DNA of 64,000 nucleotides from Salmo trutta (taxonomy: Eukaryota > Chordata > Actinopteri > Salmoniformes > Salmonidae): contig NW_021823477.1 in the NCBI RefSeq assembly GCF_901001165.1, positions 488,306-552,305 of the forward strand, given 5' to 3'. The position numbers and the translations under genes were made by a program. Below, piece by piece: positions 35,214 to 46,438 of this stretch. Below the pieces are notes generated by a model. It did no database searches, was not told the DNA's origin, and was given only the letters and a program-made list of their open reading frames with translations. Numbering within the stretch: position 1 is the first letter of the stretch; each line of letters opens with the position of its first letter.

Positions 35214-35366
35214 TAGGACGTCCCCGGTGGTGTGTCCTTCCAGGGGAACGTCCCCGGCGGTGTGTCCTTCCAGGGGAACGTCCCCGGTGGTGTGTCCTTC
35301 CAGGGGAACGTCCCCGGTGGTGTGTCCATCCAGGGGAACGTCCCCGGTGGTGTGTCCTTCCAGCGG
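35214..35366. repeat. In-frame 30-bp repeat, 5 copies, in the transposase remnant
   Basis: 'ggaacgtccccggtggtgtg' recurs every 30 bp and multiplies the peptide PLEGHTTGDV five times on the minus strand. The family normally has this peptide once, so this is a local expansion that keeps the frame. Confidence 0.93.
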
Positions 35367-35749
35367 AATCAGTGCCAGTAGCTCTTCTTTAAAGTCATGT
35401 CCATTAAAATAACAGACATAAACACACAACTGTGCTACATCAGTGTTGTCAGTACTCTCATCAATAGCCAGGGGAAAATGCTCAGCCTGACTGAGCCCCT
35501 CCAGAACAATCCTATGCACATCATCCGCCAGAGCACAGACACGCCGTCCGGCTGATGTCACAGACAGGGGCACCTGTTTGACAGACGCAATTATGCTATC
35601 CATAGACTTGTCTGTAGCCAATTCCTCCAAAACTGTCACCATGCATTTTTTAAACAGCTCTGCGTCTGTGAAGGGCGTGTTGTGTTTGGTTAGAACCCAG
35701 GATGCTTTTAGGAAGCACTTGTGACCTTCTGTTGTTGGGTCAGGCCACG

Positions 35750-35911
35750 AAGGAGGATTCTACTGCCGTGTTTGTAGGTTGTAGTTAATGCTTCAGTGTT
35801 TCTGAGGAGGATTCTACTGCCGTGTTTGTAGCTTGTAGTTAATGCTTCAGTGTTTCTGAGGAGGATTCTACTGCCGTGTTTGTAGGTTGTAGTTAATGCT
35901 TCAGTGTTTCT
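35750..35911. repeat. 54-bp triplication
   Basis: 'gaggattctactgccgtgtt' plus 'tgtag(g/c)ttgtagttaatg' is repeated three times at 54-bp spacing, within the hAT remnant between its N-terminal and middle segments. Confidence 0.93.
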
Positions 35912-36349
35912 GCTTCAGGCCTCTGTCTGGGGAGGGAAGGCCACTTTGAAAGTACCATGTTTAGATTCATAACGCCGTCTGAGATTGAATTCTTTGCAAA
36001 CAATGACATTTTCATTGTAAACAAGACACTCTGGCTTGGCATTGGAGAAAGATGGTAAGATGAATGGATATCTCTCTGTCCGTTCTTCCCTGAAACTTTG
36101 ATTTTCATTATCCACCTTTCTTTTGCTACTTTTTGAGAGCGACATGTTCTCTTGCTATCAAGCTCATTGTTCTGAATGAATGTTGATATTAATAAAGTAG
36201 TGTAGACTACAATAGGCTACGTAGACCTGTTTTTCCCCACCAATCAACGCACAGAGAAATAAACAAAAAGTTATAATTGAATAGAGATATTGGTGATTTT
36301 ATGAACTTAATCAGATCTAAATTATTTTATTGTCACTCATTGTTATGCG

Positions 36350-37261
36350 GTGATGCGCACTGTGTCGCCAGTGCGCATTCACAGCCCGGTGAGCTCTGTG
36401 CCTGCCCCACGTACCAGGCCTCCAGTGAGTCTATCCAGCCTGGTACGCCCTGTTCCTGCTCCTCGCACTTGCCCTGAGGTGCGTGTCACCAGTCAGGCGC
36501 CACCTGTTCCAGCCCCACGCATCAGGTCTCTAGTGTGCCTGCCCAGTCCGGTGTGTCTTGTTCCTGCTCCTCGCCCTGAGGTGTGTGTTACCAGTCTGGC
36601 GCCACCTGTGCCAGCCCCACGCATCAGGCCTCCAGTACGCCTTCCCAGTCCAGAGCTTCCGGCAACATCCCCCAGTCCGGAGCTTCCATCGACGTTCCCC
36701 AGTCCGGTGAGACCTGTTCCGGCTCCACGTAAAAAGCCTCCAGTGATGATCCATGGTCCGAAGCCTCCAATGATGATCCATGGCACGAAGCCTCCAGTGA
36801 TGATCCATGACATGAAGCCTCCAGTGATGATCCATTGCCCGGAGTCTCCAGTGATAATCCATGGCAAGAAGCCTGTAGGGATGATCCATGGCCCGGAGCC
36901 TCCAGTGATGATCCATGGCACGAAGACTCCAGTGATGATCCATGGCACGGAGCCACCAGTGGTGATCCATGGCACGGAACCTCCAGTGGTGATCCACGGC
37001 GCGGAGCCTGCAATGATGATCTACGGCGCGGAGCCTGCAGCGACGGCCCGCAGTCCGGAACCTCCTGAGACGGCCCGCTGTCCAGAGTCTTCAGCGACGG
37101 TCCGCAGTCCAGAACCTCCGGTGATGATCCAAGGTCCGGTGACACAAAAGCAGAGGGATCAGCGGGCGGAGAGGGGGTTACGCCCCGAACCGGAGCCGCC
37201 GCCTCTGCTGGAGGATCCGCGGGATGAGAAGGTTCTGCGTACTGCATCAGAGCCGCCATAG
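36350..37261 (+). pseudogene. Proline-rich 3' coding remnant of a Gypsy-type retrotransposon
   Basis: A 303-codon frame made of degenerate repeats: the first third carries PVPAPR-type motifs (VRPVPAPRTCPEVRV, PPVPAPRIR), the middle the 11-residue KPPVMIHGPKP type. This proline-rich block lies just upstream of the polypurine tract and LTR of salmonid Gypsy-like elements, as here. Protease, reverse transcriptase and integrase are absent, so only the 3' end survives. It starts abruptly near 36350, shortly after the hAT remnant's 5' end. It would not be mobile. Confidence 0.6.
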
Positions 37262-37324
37262 ACATTAGTCACCCTCCTTAACCCTCCCTTTTTTTTTGTT
37301 TAGGTGCATCCGGAGTCCGCACCT

Positions 37325-37717
37325 TTGGGGGGGGTACTGTCACGTCCTGACCATAGAAAGCTGTTCTTTTCTATGGTAGAGTAGGTCAGGGCGTGACAGG
37401 GGGGTTTTCTAGTTTAGTTTTTCTATGTTGTTTTCTAGTTTTGTATTTCTATGTTGGGTTTTGTTTGGGATGATCTCCAATTAGAGGCAGCTGGTCATCG
37501 TTGTCTCCTTAATTGGAGATCATACTTAAGTAGGTGTTTTTCCCACCTGGGTTTGTGTGAGATTGTTTTTGAGTAGTGTATGTTTCACCTCTGCATCACG
37601 GTTTGTTGTTTTTTTGTTCTTTAATTTATGTATTGCATAGTTTCACAGTTCAATAAAATATGTGGAACGATAATCACGCTGCACTTTGGTCCGCTCCTCT
37701 CTATGACAACCGTGACA
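37325..37717 (+). mobile_element. Polypurine tract and 3' LTR of the Gypsy-type element
   Basis: A G-run (37327-37334, 'ggggggggtac') precedes a 380-bp LTR at 37338-37717 that opens TGTCACG and closes CGTGACA, perfect 7-bp inverted ends. AATAAA lies near 37652. PPT immediately before TG is the expected order for a 3' LTR. No matching 5' LTR exists in the window, so the element is truncated. The last 50 bp resemble the solo LTR at 20.1 kb. Confidence 0.85.
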
Positions 37718-38661
37718 CCCGAAGCCAAATCTAGTTGACAAACCCTGTTTTATAGTATGTCATGGCCTTTTCTGGCCAACTGCTGTTATGTTTATGATAT
37801 ACTATGGTGTTGTGTCACTAGACTTTGACCAGATATTATTGCATCCAAAGATCAACTGTACCTAGAACATAGATACAGAGCCACTTGTCATCAGGAAGCT
37901 GCTCTCTCAGCACAACGGAAAATATCTCAATAACTTGACATGTTCTGGTTGTGAATTCAGGCGACAAGGTAAGAATCTTCCCAGGGATTATTGTAAAGTG
38001 TGTAGAGAAATTAAATGTATGGTGTTATTTTAGTATAGTGACTGACAGTAAAACACTCAGATCTAACAGTCCATTTCATTTGGGACAGTTATGTGACAGT
38101 TCAATCATACAAAATGGTGCTAACTGGGCGTAGGCAAGTCAAATTCAAAAACATATTGTTCATATATTCATATATCGTGATTATTTTACCATTTGTAAAA
38201 ATGTTAATGTATCATAGTTCTAAATCATCTTTCAGAATATCAGAACATTTGTTGTTTTCTAAACTACAATGATCTCCTGCTTCCTGTGTAATTTGGTTTG
38301 AAACCACTGAACATACTTTTCTTAACATTGTTATTATGAACTGAATTCAGTAACAGCATAATAATATCATACCTGTTAAACAAAGCAACACAGTAGAATG
38401 AGAGAAATTATTAAAAGAGAAAGTGACTTATTAATATTATATTGTTGTTATTATTTTTATGAGTTAAACTACATGGAGAAAAGGTGACAAATATCAGTCA
38501 CGACTACATGTTCATGTGATGCATTAAATCACCTGACTGTTTGGATGTAAATGTTAGTAAATGTTTTATTTCTAAGATATAATTAATCAAGTAGAAAAAT
38601 TGACCTTCAATAATTAGTTGTCACTGTGTTAACCACAACCAACATGCTGGATCTCTGTTTA
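37718..38661. other. Unique AT-rich sequence, probably 5' flank or intron of the NLRC3-like gene
   Basis: No repeat or coding exon. It ends in 'tggatctctgtttag', a plausible splice acceptor just before the NLRC3-like first coding exon. Confidence 0.4.
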
Positions 38662-38800
38662 GGGGACAGTGCTCTAAAATGAGTCTCTCTGGGGAGAGAG
38701 GGGAGGGGGCCCTGCCTCTAAAATGAGTCTCTCTGGGAAGAGGGGAGGGGGGCCCTGCCTCTAAAATGAGTCTCTCTGGGGAGCATGAGATGACAATGTT
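38662..38800 (+). pseudogene. NLRC3-like first coding exon, frameshifted and truncated
   Basis: After 'ctctgtttag' the exon reads 'gggacagtgctctaaaatga', then the ATGAGTCTCTCTGGGGA that encodes the MSLSGE start of teleost NLRC3-like (FISNA-NACHT) receptors. The MSLSGE coding word occurs three times, at 38679, 38726 and 38768. In the family the first two are in one frame, separated by 30 nt after the glycine; here the spacer is 29 nt, so the frame breaks and meets a TGA. After the third copy similarity fades within ~20 bp and a DNA transposon begins. A non-functional N-terminus of an innate-immune NLR gene. Family assignment is from recalled sequence motifs. Confidence 0.6.
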
Positions 38801-38806
38801 GTCTAA

Positions 38807-40277
38807 CCTCTATGGGACCGGCGGGACGAATTCGTCCCACCTACGTAACAGCCAGTTGAATCCTGTGGCGCGATTTTTAAAACGTTTGAAATACTATTAC
38901 TTCAATTTCTCAAACATATGACTATTTTACAGCTATTTAAAGACAAGACTCTCGTTAATCTAACCACACTGTCCGATTTCAAAAAGGCTTTACAACGAAA
39001 GCAAAACGAAAGCAAAACATTAGATTATGTCAGGAGAGTGCCCAGCCAGAAATAATCAGACACCTATTTTTCAAGCTAGCATATACTGTCAGATAAACCC
39101 AAACCACAGCTAAATGCAGCACTAACCTTTTATGATCTTCATCAGATGACACACCTAGGACATTATGTTATACAATACATGCATGTCTGTTCAATCAAGT
39201 TCATATTTATATCAAAAACCAGCTTTTTACATTAGCATGTGACGTTCAGAAAAAGCATACCCCCCGCAAACTTCCGGGGAATTTACTAACAATTTGCTAA
39301 ATTACTCACGATAAACGTTCACAAAAAGCATAACAATTATTTTAAGAATTATAGATACATTACTCCTCTATGCACTCGATATGTCCGATTTTAAAATAGC
39401 TTTTCGGATGAAGCACATTTTGCAATATTCTAAGTACATAGCCCAGCCATCACGGGCTAGCTATTTAGACACCCACCCAGTTTAGCCTTCACCAAAATCA
39501 CATTTCCTATAAGAAAAATGGTCTTACCTTTCCTGTTCTTTGTCAGAATGCACTCCCAGGACTTCTACTTCAATAACAAATGTAGGTTTGGTCCCAAATA
39601 ATCCATCGTTATATCCAAACAGCGGCGTTTTGTTCGTGCGTTCTAGACACTATCCCAATGGTAAATCACGGTCGTGCGCATGGCGCAGAACGTGACAAAA
39701 AAATTCTAAATATTCCATTACCGTACTTCGAAGCATGTCAACCGCTGTTTAAAATCAATTTTTATGCAATTTATCTCGTAGAAAAGCGATAATATTCCGA
39801 CCGGGAATCTGCAATTAGCTAAACAGCCGAAGGAAAATACCGCACGGGGTCGAATCGCGCACGCGCCTAATTCTATTGTCCTCTGATGGGACACTTGGAA
39901 AAGGGGATTCTGTGTTTCAGCCTGAGGCTGCCTCGTCATCGTTCAGGTTTTTCCCGGGCTCTGAGAGCCTATTGGAGCCCTAGGAATTGTCACGTTACAG
40001 CTAAGATCCTGACTCTTCAATAAACAGAAGCAAGAACAACAACACCTTGTCAGACAGGGTACTTCCTGCATGAAACCTTCTCAGGTTTTTGCCTGCCATA
40101 GGAGTTCTGTTATACTCACAGACACCATTCAAACAGTTTTAGAAACTTTAGGGTGTTTTCTATCCAAACCTGAACAATAATATGCATATTCTAGCTTCTG
40201 AGTTGGTGTAGGAGGCAGTTAAAAATGGGCACATATTTTTTCCAAAATTCTCAATACTGCCCCCTAGCCCGTAGAGG
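38807..40277. mobile_element. Non-autonomous DNA transposon with TTAA-type flanks (piggyBac-like)
   Basis: The left end 'cctctatggg' (preceded by ctaa) and the right end 'cccgtagagg' (followed by ttaa) are inverted copies; the terminal words 'cctctatgggaccgg' and 'ctagcccgtagagg' bracket 1,471 bp. TTAA at the right and one-base-changed CTAA at the left suggest TTAA target duplication, typical of piggyBac. No transposase frame inside. The same end recurs at 46403. It sits immediately after the NLRC3-like first exon. Superfamily is inferred from the TTAA only. Confidence 0.65.
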
Positions 40278-40310
40278 TTAAGAACTTATAAAGACTTTGT
40301 TTCTAAAACG

Positions 40311-41190
40311 TTATATCCACAATTTTTTCACATTTGTTATTTTCATCAGAAAATATTTGTTAGGGGTAGAATTGATCATTAAATGCAAACACACTGGTGG
40401 CCAGGGAGGCATCTCTGTGTTTGAAAGATGGCCTATGTCATCTCTGGCTGACTTTTTTACAATACAATATATTACTGTCGACAGATACCCCTCGTAGATA
40501 ACTGCGTTGCAGCTAGCATTAGGAGAAGACAGTGTGGTCAGTGGAGAAGGCACTGTGACCTTTGACCATACTTGGTTGGTTTTCCAATCCATAAGTGGGA
40601 GTAAACGATCCATTAAGTCTGCTCCGAGTAGCAGCGGTTCAGATTCGATGCTGGTAACATACACAGGGTGAAGAAGCGATACGTCCTGGGAGTGTAGTTT
40701 CAGCATGAGTCTCAATGTGAGAGGCAAGGTAGTCTGAGTGAAACCTCGAAGTGTAGTGTCGCATTGTTTAGCTGGAGTCAAAGCCCTTTTGAGATCGTTG
40801 AACAACGTTTGAGAGATGAGTGAAATTGTCGAGCCTGAATAAATTTGTGCATGACAGGTTAAACAGTCTTCCATGACTGTTTCCAGGTATGGGCTGTTTG
40901 AGTTGCGTTTTGTGGACATATTCCCCATAAAGTGGAGTGGTTGATCACAACGACGTGATGTGTCATGTGAAAACAGATCAACTTGTCGGGTTTTGAGTGG
41001 AATTGGCTCCTGCAAAGTGTTTGACCATTTTCTTCACAACCTTTTTATCAGAGACTATAGCAAAGCCTGTGGGCTTGGTCTTGTTCGAGTGGGCCCTGGA
41101 TAGGTTCTCGAGTGAGAGCGGGAGTAATTTGATTGTTAACGTCCTTGGTGTTAATTTCGGCGGACCTGTTGTCCTGCAATTCCACATCTA
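40311..41190 (-). pseudogene. LTR-retroelement Gag-Pol remnant: retropepsin region
   Basis: The minus-strand frame contains IYSGSTISLISQTLF, the retropepsin active-site region in which the catalytic D-S/T-G has become Y-S-G (Tyr codon at 40839-40841), and further on LLLGADLMDRL, the second conserved LLG-D segment. So it is an aspartic protease domain with its catalytic Asp lost. Just upstream is a Gag end. No reverse transcriptase follows; the frame stops at 40311, next to the TTAA element. The LINE at 41236-42030 separates this part from the Gag-like part. An ancient, inactive copy. Confidence 0.65.
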
Positions 41191-41235
41191 GTACTAGTGA
41201 CGTGTCTTTTCTCAAATTTTCTTTGCTTTAGTGGT

Positions 41236-42030
41236 TACATTTACATTTACATTTACGTCATTTAGCAGACACTATTATCCAGAGCGACTTACAAATTGGT
41301 GCATTCACCTTATGATATCCAGCGGAAAAACCACTTTACAATAGTACATCTATATCTTTTAGGGGGTGGGTTAGAAGGATTACTTTATCCCAGGTATTCC
41401 TTAAAGATGTGGGGTTTCAGGTGTCTCCGGAAGGTGGTGATTGACTCCGCTGTCCTGGCGTCATGAGGGAGCTTGTTCCACCATTGGGGTGCCAGAGCAG
41501 CGAACAGTTTTGACTGGGCTGAGTGGGAACTGTGCTTCCGCAGAGGTAGGGGGGCCAGCAGGCCAGAGGTGGATGAATGCAGTGCCCTCGTTTGGGTGTA
41601 GGGACTGATCAGAGCCTGAAGGTACGGAGGTGCCGTTCCCTTCACAGCTCCGTAGGCAAGCACCATGGTCTTGTAGCAGATGTGAGCTTCAACTGGAAGC
41701 CAGTGGAGTGTGCGGAGGAGCGGGGTGATGTGAGAGAACTTGGGAAGGTTGAACACCAGACGGGCTGCGGTGTTGTGGATGAGTTGTAGGGGTTTAATGG
41801 CACAGGCAGGGAGCCCAGCCAACAGCGAGTTGCAGTAATCCAGATGGGAGATGACAAGTGCCTGGATTAGGACCTGCGCCACTTCCTGTGTGAGGCAGAG
41901 TCGTACTCTGTGAATGTTGTAGAGCATGAACCTACAGGATTGGGTCACCGCCTTGATGTTAGTGGTGAATGACAGGGTGTTGTCCAGGGTCACGCCAAGG
42001 TTCTTAGCACTCTGGGAGGAGGACACAATG
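41236..42030 (-). mobile_element. 5'-truncated RSg-1/L2-type LINE with C-terminal RT and 3' tail
   Basis: The 213-codon minus-strand frame (42026-41385) covers the end of a non-LTR reverse transcriptase: QSAKNLGVTLDNTLSF, LVISHLDYCNSLLAGLP, KPLQLIHNTAARLVF and ITPLLRTLHWLPV are standard motifs of L2/CR1-type fish LINEs. The frame is intact to its stop (KEYLG). The 3' UTR then ends in 'gtaagtcgctctggataata' and 'gtctgctaaatgacgtaaat' with repeated TGTAAA, the tail shared with HpaI SINEs, identifying an RSg-1-type LINE. The 5' part is missing. It lies inside the LTR-retroelement remnant in the same orientation. Confidence 0.85.
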
Positions 42031-42322
42031 GAGTTGGTTCATGTATTAGAACATCTACGGAGCATCGGTCAACATTTTGATTGTCATTGAACACTTTGTT
42101 ACCCTCGTGCTCTGACACTGTGTGGGTTGGGTGCAGGAATGTAGTGATCGGGTCAAGTGTAGAGGTAGTCGTTTCAATGGCAACGTACTTTACAGTTATT
42201 TTGACCGCGGTGGGTATTGGTATTGTGGTTTTGTTGTAGAAACCATTGTTGTGCATCATCTCTCCATGCTCCAATACCTGAGAATGCACCCTCTAACTGG
42301 AGTGAGTGCTTCTGGTCACACT

Positions 42323-43108
42323 TCAAAACCGAGATGTCAGTGCTCGCAGCGCTGCGCACTTTTGATGGTTCAAAAACTTGCAAGGTCTCTGAGTTGTAAG
42401 ATAGACAAGCCAATGTGGGCTGTAGTTGGGATACATGTTTGACAGAAACATTTGTTTGAATGGTAACAGCTTTTCCATTCCTGTTTCAGTGAGTAGGCCA
42501 AAGTAAGCCGAAAGAAGCCTATTATAGTAATCTTGTGAGTGTTGTTTGACAGTGTTAGCCAGCGAGCTGTCGTGTTTTATTTTCAAAACTGTGGCAAGTT
42601 TAGCGTAGTCATTTGCACGTGTTGCTGTTGTTGAATGAACCTCCGACGTTCGCGTCAACAGGTAAAGCCTGTCAGAACCTGTAGTGTTTGGGTAGCCATC
42701 CAAGGCGTCCTCTATATCTGTTAGGAACGTTTCAGTGTCGTTTGGCTTACCTGGAACGGGGTCAAAGGTGCGGAAGCTTTTGACGTGTTTGTCAAGGCGT
42801 TCCGTGCCAAGCGGGCGGAGAGGGTTGGCTTCATCCTGTGGGGAAATCGGGGCCGAAAGGCCAAGAGGAGAAGCAAAGATTTGGCTTTGTTGGCGAGGAG
42901 GCACCAAATTACTCTGTGCCGAATGGCCAAGAGGAGAAGACTGAGAGACATCTGAGAGTGGCAAAGTCTGAAACCTTCTTTCTTCTTCACTCCTTTGTGT
43001 GCCAAACTCCGATTGATTGGTTGGGTAGTCACGCTGTAGCGCGTGACTGTTCTGGAATTCCTCCAAATGGTACCTAAGAGTGGTATTCTGCTGCATAGCA
43101 GATTCCAC
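42323..43108 (-). pseudogene. LTR-retroelement Gag-like remnant
   Basis: A 261-codon minus-strand frame with a Pro/Gln-rich N-terminal third (SDVSQSSPLGHSAQSN) and a capsid-like region: VKSFRTFDPVPGKPNDTETF, TGSDRLYLLTRTSEVH and YYNRLLSAYFGLLTETGMEK resemble Gag proteins of fish LTR elements and ERVs. It ends before the nucleocapsid region; downstream (41990-42320) a further frame and the LINE follow, then the protease part. The exact class (ERV versus Ty3-like) cannot be fixed without RT. Inactive. Confidence 0.5.
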
Positions 43109-43165
43109 TTGGGAGCTTAAAGTATTGATTTTAGATACGTGAGTGTCACACTTGCTCTGTTCGGC

Positions 43166-43950
43166 CTAAAACGTATCTGTCATAGTTTGTAGGTAGTGGT
43201 CTTGAGTACAGAGCGAGAGATTCAATGCGGAGATTTCTCTCACTTGCTTAGAAATCAATATTTCCATCTTCATCACCTGAGTTTTCTCATCATTCATTTG
43301 GTCGGCGACTTCGATGAGTTCTGCTGATTTTTCATCCAATTTAGCCATTATGTTCATTAACCGATGGTCTTTGGTTTGCAGCATTTGGACTAGAACATTA
43401 TTTCTTTGAGTAACATTCATCAGAACTGACATGCAGGTTATCAAATTGCACGCTCCTGTTTGTAGATAACTCGACAGATTTATCTAGTTGGGAGTGGACT
43501 ACATTGTATTTAGTTTTGGCTAAATCGAGTTGTTCCTGTAGAAAACAATTTTGTTGAGGAGTTTGTGCGTTAATTGTTCAGTTTTCAAACTCAGTTCCTC
43601 AGCAAGCAGAATGTTTTTATTTTCTGCTGTTGTCATTGGTTGGTCGGTTCTCTCCACCTGTCCCTTCAAATCAACCAGTTCTTGCTCTTGCTTTTTCTGT
43701 GCACTGCAATACTGAGCTGATGCCAATCGCTGATGGCGATACATCAGGGCTAATCTGGAGAGAACCTTTACCAGACCCAATGTTTGATTTTGGAGAGCGT
43801 TTGTCGCAATTTGTGCTGTTTACCCCCTAATGGCACAGTTAGGTTTATATCACTGACAAGGACAGCGATCAATCCTTTTATGGGTGAGGGTTCACTAATT
43901 AGCGGGGGAGTGGAAACCACCCCCTCTGAGAGCTTGTGCATTATTAACAA
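43166..43950 (-). pseudogene. Coiled-coil leader region of the Gag-like remnant, broken frames
   Basis: Two short minus-strand frames (43444-43166 and 43780-43520) have heptad-rich sequence such as KLDEKSAELIEVADQMNDE and ELVDLKGQVERTDQ. A third (43950-43768) contains a Gly/Pro-rich start. They lie directly upstream of, and in the same direction as, the Gag-like frame, and probably represent its N-terminal part split by frameshifts. Alternatively they are an unrelated coiled-coil gene scrap. Confidence 0.4.
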
Positions 43951-44047
43951 ATTAGGAAAATGTTACCCTTTTTTTGTTTAAAGTTTGAATTTTGGGTCGT
44001 TGGAAGCTGCATGATGATTTAATTATATTTGAAGACGTTAATGACCC

Positions 44048-44910
44048 ATCAATACTGGATCAGTAATGTAGGAGTTGGACGTGAATGAATTTGAAAATGC
44101 AAAGTTAATTGATTAATCAAACCTGTATAGGCTATTTGGAAATTAAACTTTAATTAACCTGACAGCATTGCTGTATCTTGGTTAATGTGGAAAAAGTTTA
44201 AATTGTCTCATTTGTAGAATCAAATCAATTTGGATATTATTCAAAAGATCCACCTGAAAAGATTTGTTTGGCAATTTTAACTCCTTAGTTAAATTGAAAG
44301 AGACAACGATATCCAATCAGTGGAGATTGGCTGGCTATCGGAAGAGTAACCACTTGTTGGAACTGTGGGACAACGTTGGGCCTCAATGGAATTTTTATTT
44401 AAACAAAAAATTAGATTATTTACCACCTGGGGTCACTTATCCCTGAGGGCTGAAACCACATGGGATTCCTGCGAAGGTGGGACTTCCATCAATACTGGAT
44501 CAGTAATGTGGGAGTTGGACTCAATGCTTGGAAAAGCAAATTTAATTGAATAATCAATGTTAATAATGATAATTTAAACCTGTATAGGCTATTTGTTAAC
44601 CTTAAAACGTAGCTATATTTAGGTTAATAATGTGGAAAAGTTTAAATTGTCTCATTTGTAGAAACGAATCAGCTTGGATATTATAAAACAATCCACCTGA
44701 AAAGGTAAGTCTGGCCATTTTAAGTTCTTGGTAAAATTGAATGAGAATGATATCCAATCAGTTGACATTGGTTGGATAAGATACGGTGTACCTTGTTTCA
44801 ATAAACGTGAGCATACGGTTGGTGGCACATAGAAATAATGATAAAAAACCCCAGGGGTCACTGATCGCAGAAAGCTGAAATCAAACGGAAGTCCAAAGGA
44901 GGCGGAACTT
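44048..44910. repeat. Diverged tandem duplication, ~440-bp unit, 2 copies
   Basis: 'atcaatactggatcagtaat' begins at 44048 and 44489. Both copies continue in parallel through 'cctgtataggctattt', 'gtttaaattgtctcatttgt', 'gatatccaatcagt' and 'aggggtcact' with many substitutions. They lie on the upstream side of the minus-strand retroelement remnant, so they might be old LTR copies, but I see no clear TG...CA ends or primer-binding site. Confidence 0.75.
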
Positions 44911-45621
44911 CCGTTTTCCCCGGAACATGGGTGTCGCCTTCTGAACAAAGGAAAAATGGCTGCTTTCTCTTTGTTAGCGTAGCATCTCGTGCTCAGCTAA
45001 TCCTATTTGTAGAGGAATTGAAGAACAACATAGGATCCCCTTCAGCAAGGGAACGGTTTTACTAATAACGTCTTACGTTCAAACCCTTTCGGTGTTATTT
45101 TTTGCGATATTTTACCAGAAAACAATGAAATACACAGTTGTCTACTCACACTACTGAAAACGCGAGAGACAGAGAGATAATTATCGCTTGGTCAAGCTAA
45201 TATCTACTCAAATTTCAATCGGCTGGCCCTATGTCCTCGCTCGAGAAATGAATAGTGATCGAGAGTACCCACTTCTGAAACGCGAGAGACAGAAATAACA
45301 CGTTTGGCCCAACGCATCTATTTGTCAAATTTCTATAATTAGTTGGATCGTTGTCCAAGTACTAGAAATTGAATCACTAACCCTACACGCTGAATTCATC
45401 AGAGAAACAACATGTAGGCACCCTCAGATCTTTTGTTCAAATGGGAACATACACACCTCAACAATTCCTGTCTACAGCTCTAATGATGTATAACAATCTG
45501 GGTGTATAATGTAAACTGTTTTTCAATTTTATATGGCTGAATGCAACATGAAGCCCTCATTCTATCTCAGATTCCTCGCTCGGGGAATCAATATGTCATG
45601 TCTTGACTATCATCTTTTATT
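44911..45621. other. Spacer with a partial direct repeat
   Basis: 'acgcgagagacag' with shared flanks occurs at about 45159 and 45279 (about 120 bp apart). Otherwise unique. Could belong to the retroelement's long terminal region; not provable. Confidence 0.4.
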
Positions 45622-45790
45622 TTACCTTTATTTAACTAGGCAAGTCAGTTAAGAACAAATTCTTATTTAAAATGGCGGCCTAAGAACAGGGGGTTAACTG
45701 GGGGGGACCTGAACAAGGCAGTTCGGGGATTCGATCCACCAACCTTTCGGTTACAGTCCCAACGCTCTAACCAGTAGACTACCTGCCATC
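45622..45790 (-). mobile_element. Salmonid tRNA-derived SINE, near complete
   Basis: Read on the minus strand it begins GGCAGGTAGTCTACTGGTTA (A-box region), has 'ggatcgaatcccc' as B box, then 'gaacaaggcagtt' with a short internal deletion, 'ggcggccattttaaataaga'-type middle (one inverted base order), and ends in the 'actgacttgcctagttaaat' tail. One of the commonest salmonid SINEs; probably SlmI-type, name uncertain. Confidence 0.85.
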
Positions 45791-46402
45791 CCATCATTAA
45801 TGAGATGACATATTTTATTAAATCGATTACCTAACGTTTAATTATAACATTATTAAATGAATCATGCAACAATTATCACAATTAACCTCGGTCCCCCTGG
45901 AAAAGTTTATTTAACGAGTTACCGTTTTCTGAATTAACTCTTAAAGATCTAAAGATCTCTTACATATCAGTCATTAATTAGTCATGAATTAATTGTTACC
46001 TTCTGTCAGTCTCATTCTCAACATCGTAAAATTCTTGGATATCTGCACGAACCCTTGTCTAAATGATGAATCAGTGATATACAAATTGGCTTAATTATTT
46101 ATTTACTAATTAAATAATCAAACAGAAATACATAACACACACACACACACACAGGTTGAATTGATTACTGACATAATGCATTGAAAAGTCCCTAGTGGAC
46201 TTACCCGATATGATGGCTTGGTACATAGTGAACAGGGAGGGGCATGTAAGAAAAAACAGGAGAAGAGACAAAGTTCAACTTTTATACAGTTGAATAATAC
46301 GCTCATCATAAATATGGATATTTAGCACCCTAACAACCGCTCATTCTGATTTTAGAAATGCAACGTACATATTAAGGATTGTATGTCTTTGTCATCTCGC
46401 TC

Positions 46403-46438
46403 TGTTAACCTCTATGGGCTAGGTGGGACGCTTGTTAT

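Larger units (their letters stand above)
34580..36145 (-). pseudogene. hAT-type transposase-derived gene (GTF2IRD2/ZBED-like), decayed
   Basis: Minus-strand segments line up with one family in order. 36145-35915: N-terminal basic SKSSKRKVDNENQSF and a BED-finger-like ECLVYNENVIVCKEF...YESKHGTF, the C-x2-C mostly lost. 35642-35184: AIDESTDNTDVAQLCVYV, LIPLEGHTTGDV and LFTKLEQLF. 35165-35030: APAMVDRHRGLVSRLKEIAP and LHCLIHQS. 34770-34580: FGSTCESSFSSMNA and DCLRINITSLSPDIHKIV with a TAA, the hAT C-terminal dimerisation end. Frameshifts, an in-frame 30-bp repeat, a CT-rich insertion and a missing middle show it is dead. Family membership is from known motifs; coordinates of breaks are approximate. 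Confidence 0.75.

Noticed and set aside
36493..37265. Minus-strand frames of 155-213 codons rich in MDHHWRL/HGSSLEA repeats
   Set aside because: Antisense of the degenerate proline-rich Gypsy remnant; the polypurine tract and LTR set plus-strand polarity.
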